Positions 5,992 through 8,470 of a stretch of DNA of 8,470 nucleotides are shown here, piece by piece; within the stretch, counting starts at the first letter, position 1; the number at the start of each line of letters is the position of its first letter. Origin of the DNA: an uncultured Synechococcus sp. (GTDB lineage Bacteria; Cyanobacteriota; Cyanobacteriia; PCC-6307; Cyanobiaceae); NCBI GenBank assembly GCA_937975655.1, contig CALJTZ010000304.1, positions 1-8,470 of the forward strand, given 5' to 3'. The notes beneath the pieces were generated by a model. It saw only the letters and a program-made list of their open reading frames with translations. It was not told the DNA's origin and ran no database searches. Both the position numbers and the translations under genes were made by a program.

Positions 5992-6589
5992 AGCAATGTC
6001 GATCCTGGAGGCCGAGCCCCTGGCCCTGAGCCTGCGCAACGGAGGGCCGGCCCTGTTCCCCACCGACACCTTGCCCGCCTTGGCGACCCGGCCAGAGGCC
6101 GCCGCGCAGCTATGGGAGCTGAAAGGGCGCCCAGCGCACAAGCCGGTAATCCTGATGGGCTCCGATCCCGAAGAGCTGTTCAACCTGCTCGGCGGCCCTG
6201 TGGAACAGGCCTGGACAAACCTGGCCAAGATCCACTGGCCCGGTGCCCTCACCCTGGTGCTTCCAGCCAGAGGGACCGTGCTGGAGCAGCTTCAGCCCGG
6301 CGGTACGAGTCTGGGGCTGCGGGTGCCGCAATGCCGACAGGCCCTGGAGCTACTGGAACGAAGCGGGCCCCTGGCCACCACCAGCGCCAATCGCTCTGGA
6401 GAGGCCCCATGCCTTCAAGCCGATGAGGCGGCGCGGTCGTTTCCTGGGGTACCGCTGCTGGCACCCGTGCCCTGGCCGGCCGCGGCTGGTGTGGCCAGCA
6501 CGGTGTTGGCCTGGAGCGATACTGGAGCCTGGCAGCTACTGCGACGTGGTGCTGTGATGCCAGAGCTGCCCGGCGCAACCGAACCATGA
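5984..6589 (+). CDS. tsaC: TsaC/YrdC/Sua5-family L-threonylcarbamoyladenylate synthase
   Basis: The family makes threonylcarbamoyl-AMP from threonine, bicarbonate and ATP for the t6A37 modification of ANN-decoding tRNAs. This protein of 201 residues has FPTDTLPALA (25-34), LWELKGRPAHKPVILMG (43-59), WPGALTLVLPA (85-95), LGLRVP (110-115) and TTSANRSGE (132-140), the substrate-binding blocks of the YrdC fold. PTDTLPALA replaces the more common PT-x-T-x-YGL; I associate this variant with cyanobacterial short Sua5/YciO-like proteins. A role outside t6A, as for YciO, cannot be excluded, so the symbol is a family-level call. I chose ATG 5984 because it overlaps the prmC stop by 8 bp; ATG 5996 is an alternative giving 197 residues. 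The stop shares ATGA with the next gene. Confidence 0.87.
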   Translation: MARAMSILEAEPLALSLRNGGPALFPTDTLPALATRPEAAAQLWELKGRPAHKPVILMGSDPEELFNLLGGPVEQAWTNLAKIHWPGALTLVLPARGTVLEQLQPGGTSLGLRVPQCRQALELLERSGPLATTSANRSGEAPCLQADEAARSFPGVPLLAPVPWPAAAGVASTVLAWSDTGAWQLLRRGAVMPELPGATEP

Positions 6590-6753
6590 TCTGGATGAGC
6601 CTGTTGCTGCTGGTTCTGCTGGGCCTGCACCACTGGCTGATGGAACCACTCTTGCGGGCCGGCACCGCTGTGTTGGAGCTGAGCTGGCTGCCCTGGCTCC
6701 TGCTGGGGGCGCTGGCCTGGGTGCTGGCCGGCGGAACCCAAGCCAAGCGCTGA
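6586..6753 (+). CDS. Small two-helix hydrophobic membrane protein, function unknown
   Basis: I do not recognise a family for this 55-residue product. It begins MIWMSLLLLVLLGLHHWLM and ends GGTQAKR. Residues 3-19 and about 28-49 are strongly hydrophobic, separated by a short loop (EPLLRAGT), which predicts a helical hairpin in the membrane with a basic C-terminal tail. Its ATG overlaps the stop of the TsaC-family gene as ATGA, the classic arrangement for translational re-initiation. That overlap, the codon use and the clean membrane pattern support a real gene. It is the last gene of the dprA-prmC-tsaC cluster and lies 81 bp from the convergent psaB stop. Its role cannot be read from the sequence. 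Confidence 0.7.
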   Translation: MIWMSLLLLVLLGLHHWLMEPLLRAGTAVLELSWLPWLLLGALAWVLAGGTQAKR

Positions 6754-6772
6754 GGACACCGCGACAACAATG

Positions 6773-6801
6773 AAAAAGCCCCCGGCCGAGGCCGGAGGCT
6801 T
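6773..6801 (-). terminator. Rho-independent terminator of psaB
   Basis: On the minus strand, 34 nt after the psaB stop, AAGCCTCCGGCC pairs with GGCCGGGGGCTT with a single mismatch and a tiny loop at 6788-6789. A run of five T follows (the A-run at 6773-6777 on the plus strand). The plus-strand side lacks a T-run, so it serves psaB mainly. It may still slow transcripts arriving from the cluster on the left. A second small palindrome, CCCTCGAGGG at 6809-6818, lies between it and the psaB stop. Confidence 0.82.
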
Positions 6802-6834
6802 GAGTCGTCCCTCGAGGGGCAAGGGCTGAGTGGA

Positions 6835-8470
6835 TCAGCCGAACTTGCCAGAGGTGGAAGCGATCAGGAAGGCGGCGTAGGTCACGAAGTAACCCACCGT
6901 GAAGTGAGCCAGACCAACCACACGGGCCTGAACGATCGAGAGAGCCACGGGCTTATCGCGCCAGCCCACCAGGTTGGCGAGCGGGGTGCGCTGATGCGCC
7001 CAGACGATGGTCTCGATCAGTTCCTGCCAGTAACCGCGCCAGGAGATCAGGAACATGAAGCCTGTGGCCCAGATCAGGTGACCGAACAGGAACATCCAAG
7101 ACCAGACGGCCAGGTTGTTGCTGCCGAACGGGTTGTAGCCGTTGATCAGCTGAGAGGAGTTGAGCCAGAGGTAGTCGCGGAACCAGCCCATCAGGTAGGT
7201 GCTGGATTCGTTGAACTGAGCCACGTTGCCCTGCCAGATGGCGAGGTGCTTCCAGTGCCAGTAGAAGGTGACCCAACCCACGGTGTTCAGGGCCCAGAAG
7301 ACAGCCAGATAGAAGGCGTCCCAGGCTGAGATGTCGCAGGTACCGCCACGGCCGGGGCCGTCGCAGGGGAAGGAGTAGCCGAAGTCCTTTTTGTCGGGCA
7401 TCAGCTTGGAACCCCGGGCATCCAGGGCGCCCTTCACCAGGATCAGGGTGGTGGTGTGCAGACCCAGCGCAATGGCGTGGTGCACGAGGAAATCACCAGG
7501 ACCAATCGGCAGGAACAGCTCGGTGCTGCCGTTGATGGCATCCAGCCAGTAGTGATCGCCGGCGATGTTGGCAGAAGCCAGGCTGGCGGCACTGTTGGGG
7601 TTGGAGAGCAGCACATCCATGCCGTACATCGCCTTGCCGCTTGCGGCTTGGACGAACTGGGCAAAGACGGGCTCCACCAGGATCTGCTTCTCGGGAGTAC
7701 CGAAAGCCACGACCACGTCGTTGTGGACGTAGAGACCCAGGGTGTGGAAACCGAGGAACAGGGAAACCCAGCTCAGGTGGCTGATGATGGCTTCCTTGTG
7801 CTCCAGCATCCGTGCAAGAACGTTGTTCTTGTTGGCTTCCGGGTCGTAGTCGCGGATGAAGAAGATCGCACCGTGGGCGAAGGCACCGCACATCAGGAAG
7901 ATGGCGATGTACTGGTGGTGCGTATACAGCGCAGCTTGCGTGGTGTAGTCCTTCGCGATGAACGCGTAGGACGGCATCGCATACATGTGCTGGGCCACCA
8001 GGCTGGTCACAACACCCAGGGAAGCCAGGGCGAGACCGAGCTGGAAGTGCAGCGAGTTGTTGATGGTGTCGTAGAGACCCTTGTGGCCAGCGCCCAGGTC
8101 ACCAGGGGTGCCCTTGGGGGGGTTGTGGGCTTCGAGGATCTCGCGGATCGAGTGACCGATACCGAAGTTGGTGCGGTACATGTGGCCGGCGATCACAAAG
8201 ATGCAACCGATGGCCAGGTGGTGGTGGGCGATGTCCGTGAGCCACAGGGCTTCGCTCTGGGGGTGGAAACCACCGAGGAAGGTGAGGATCGCGGTACCGG
8301 AACCGGTGGCCGTGCCGAACACTTGATTCAGGGAATCAGGGTTCTGGGCATACACACCCCAGTTGCCGGTGAAGAACGGAGCCAGACCGGCGGGGTGAGG
8401 CAGCACGTTCAGGAAGTTGTCCCAACCCACGTGCTGACCACGGGACTCGGGGATGGCCACGTGGACCAGG
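6835..8470 (-). CDS. psaB: Photosystem I P700 apoprotein A2, 5' end outside window
   Basis: PsaB is one half of the photosystem I reaction-centre heterodimer in the thylakoid. It carries P700, core chlorophylls, phylloquinone and half of the FX iron-sulfur cluster. The last 544 residues are visible, out of about 735-750 in the family. The FX loop FPCDGPGRGGTC (coding positions 7336-7371) supplies the two cysteine ligands, and the protein ends in the family C-terminus (LIASTSGKFG). Other blocks include HVAIPESRGQHVGWDNF at the window edge, GHMYRTNFGIGHSIREI, NNSLHFQLGLALASLGVVTS and WKHLAIWQGNVAQFNESSTY. The frame runs unbroken to the border. A GTG at 8458-8460 encodes an internal valine of LVHVAIPE and is not the start. 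psaA normally precedes psaB and would lie to the right. No truncation or frameshift is visible. Confidence 0.98.
   Translation of the reverse strand, partial: LVHVAIPESRGQHVGWDNFLNVLPHPAGLAPFFTGNWGVYAQNPDSLNQVFGTATGSGTAILTFLGGFHPQSEALWLTDIAHHHLAIGCIFVIAGHMYRTNFGIGHSIREILEAHNPPKGTPGDLGAGHKGLYDTINNSLHFQLGLALASLGVVTSLVAQHMYAMPSYAFIAKDYTTQAALYTHHQYIAIFLMCGAFAHGAIFFIRDYDPEANKNNVLARMLEHKEAIISHLSWVSLFLGFHTLGLYVHNDVVVAFGTPEKQILVEPVFAQFVQAASGKAMYGMDVLLSNPNSAASLASANIAGDHYWLDAINGSTELFLPIGPGDFLVHHAIALGLHTTTLILVKGALDARGSKLMPDKKDFGYSFPCDGPGRGGTCDISAWDAFYLAVFWALNTVGWVTFYWHWKHLAIWQGNVAQFNESSTYLMGWFRDYLWLNSSQLINGYNPFGSNNLAVWSWMFLFGHLIWATGFMFLISWRGYWQELIETIVWAHQRTPLANLVGWRDKPVALSIVQARVVGLAHFTVGYFVTYAAFLIASTSGKFG

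Noticed and set aside
6754..6834. A tRNA gene between the small membrane gene and psaB
   Set aside because: The spacer holds only the terminator hairpin and a short palindrome. No cloverleaf or T-loop signature is present.
1..8470. CRISPR array, insertion sequence, prophage or integron features
   Set aside because: No spaced direct repeats, transposase or recombinase motifs, or terminal inverted repeats were seen. The window reads as core chromosome.

Overview
The window comes from a high-GC picocyanobacterium of the Synechococcus/Cyanobium/Prochlorococcus (alpha-cyanobacterial) lineage. It carries genes for both photosystems (psbB, psbM, psaB). The PsaB and CP47 sequences carry residues I associate with that lineage rather than with Synechocystis-type cyanobacteria. 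Coding GC is high throughout, and I saw no HIP1 octamers by eye. The assignment rests on remembered protein families, not on a search.

Left part (1-2450): psbB (CP47 of photosystem II) runs leftward and its 3' end lies outside the window. A 269-bp divergent spacer separates it from a rightward pair: a small 2Fe-2S ferredoxin-like protein, then psbM (34 codons, a PSII dimer-interface subunit). A near-textbook bidirectional terminator closes the psbM side.

Middle part (2452-3824): a leftward tandem-domain universal stress protein, which starts at GTG, stands back to back with a rightward hotdog-fold acyl-CoA thioesterase.

Right-middle part (3882-6753): a compact rightward cluster of dprA, prmC, a TsaC/Sua5-family gene and a 55-residue two-helix membrane protein. 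The last two junctions overlap by 8 and 4 bp, which implies co-transcription and translational coupling. The cluster mixes DNA uptake/recombination, release-factor methylation and tRNA threonylcarbamoylation. Its link to the photosystem genes looks positional rather than functional.

Right edge (6769-8470): psaB (photosystem I core) runs leftward, converges on the cluster, ends at a GC-rich hairpin terminator and loses its 5' end at the window border.

Most of the window is ordinary cyanobacterial chromosome. The observation most worth checking is in psbB. After about residue 408 the CP47 reading frame stays open but no longer resembles CP47 as I know it, and the sixth transmembrane helix has not begun by codon 466, where it should already be under way. 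This suggests an insertion in the large lumenal loop, an unusual C-terminus or a sequence-assembly junction. A second candidate is a LexA-box-like palindrome just upstream of dprA. I do not see a clear, wholly new multi-gene system.
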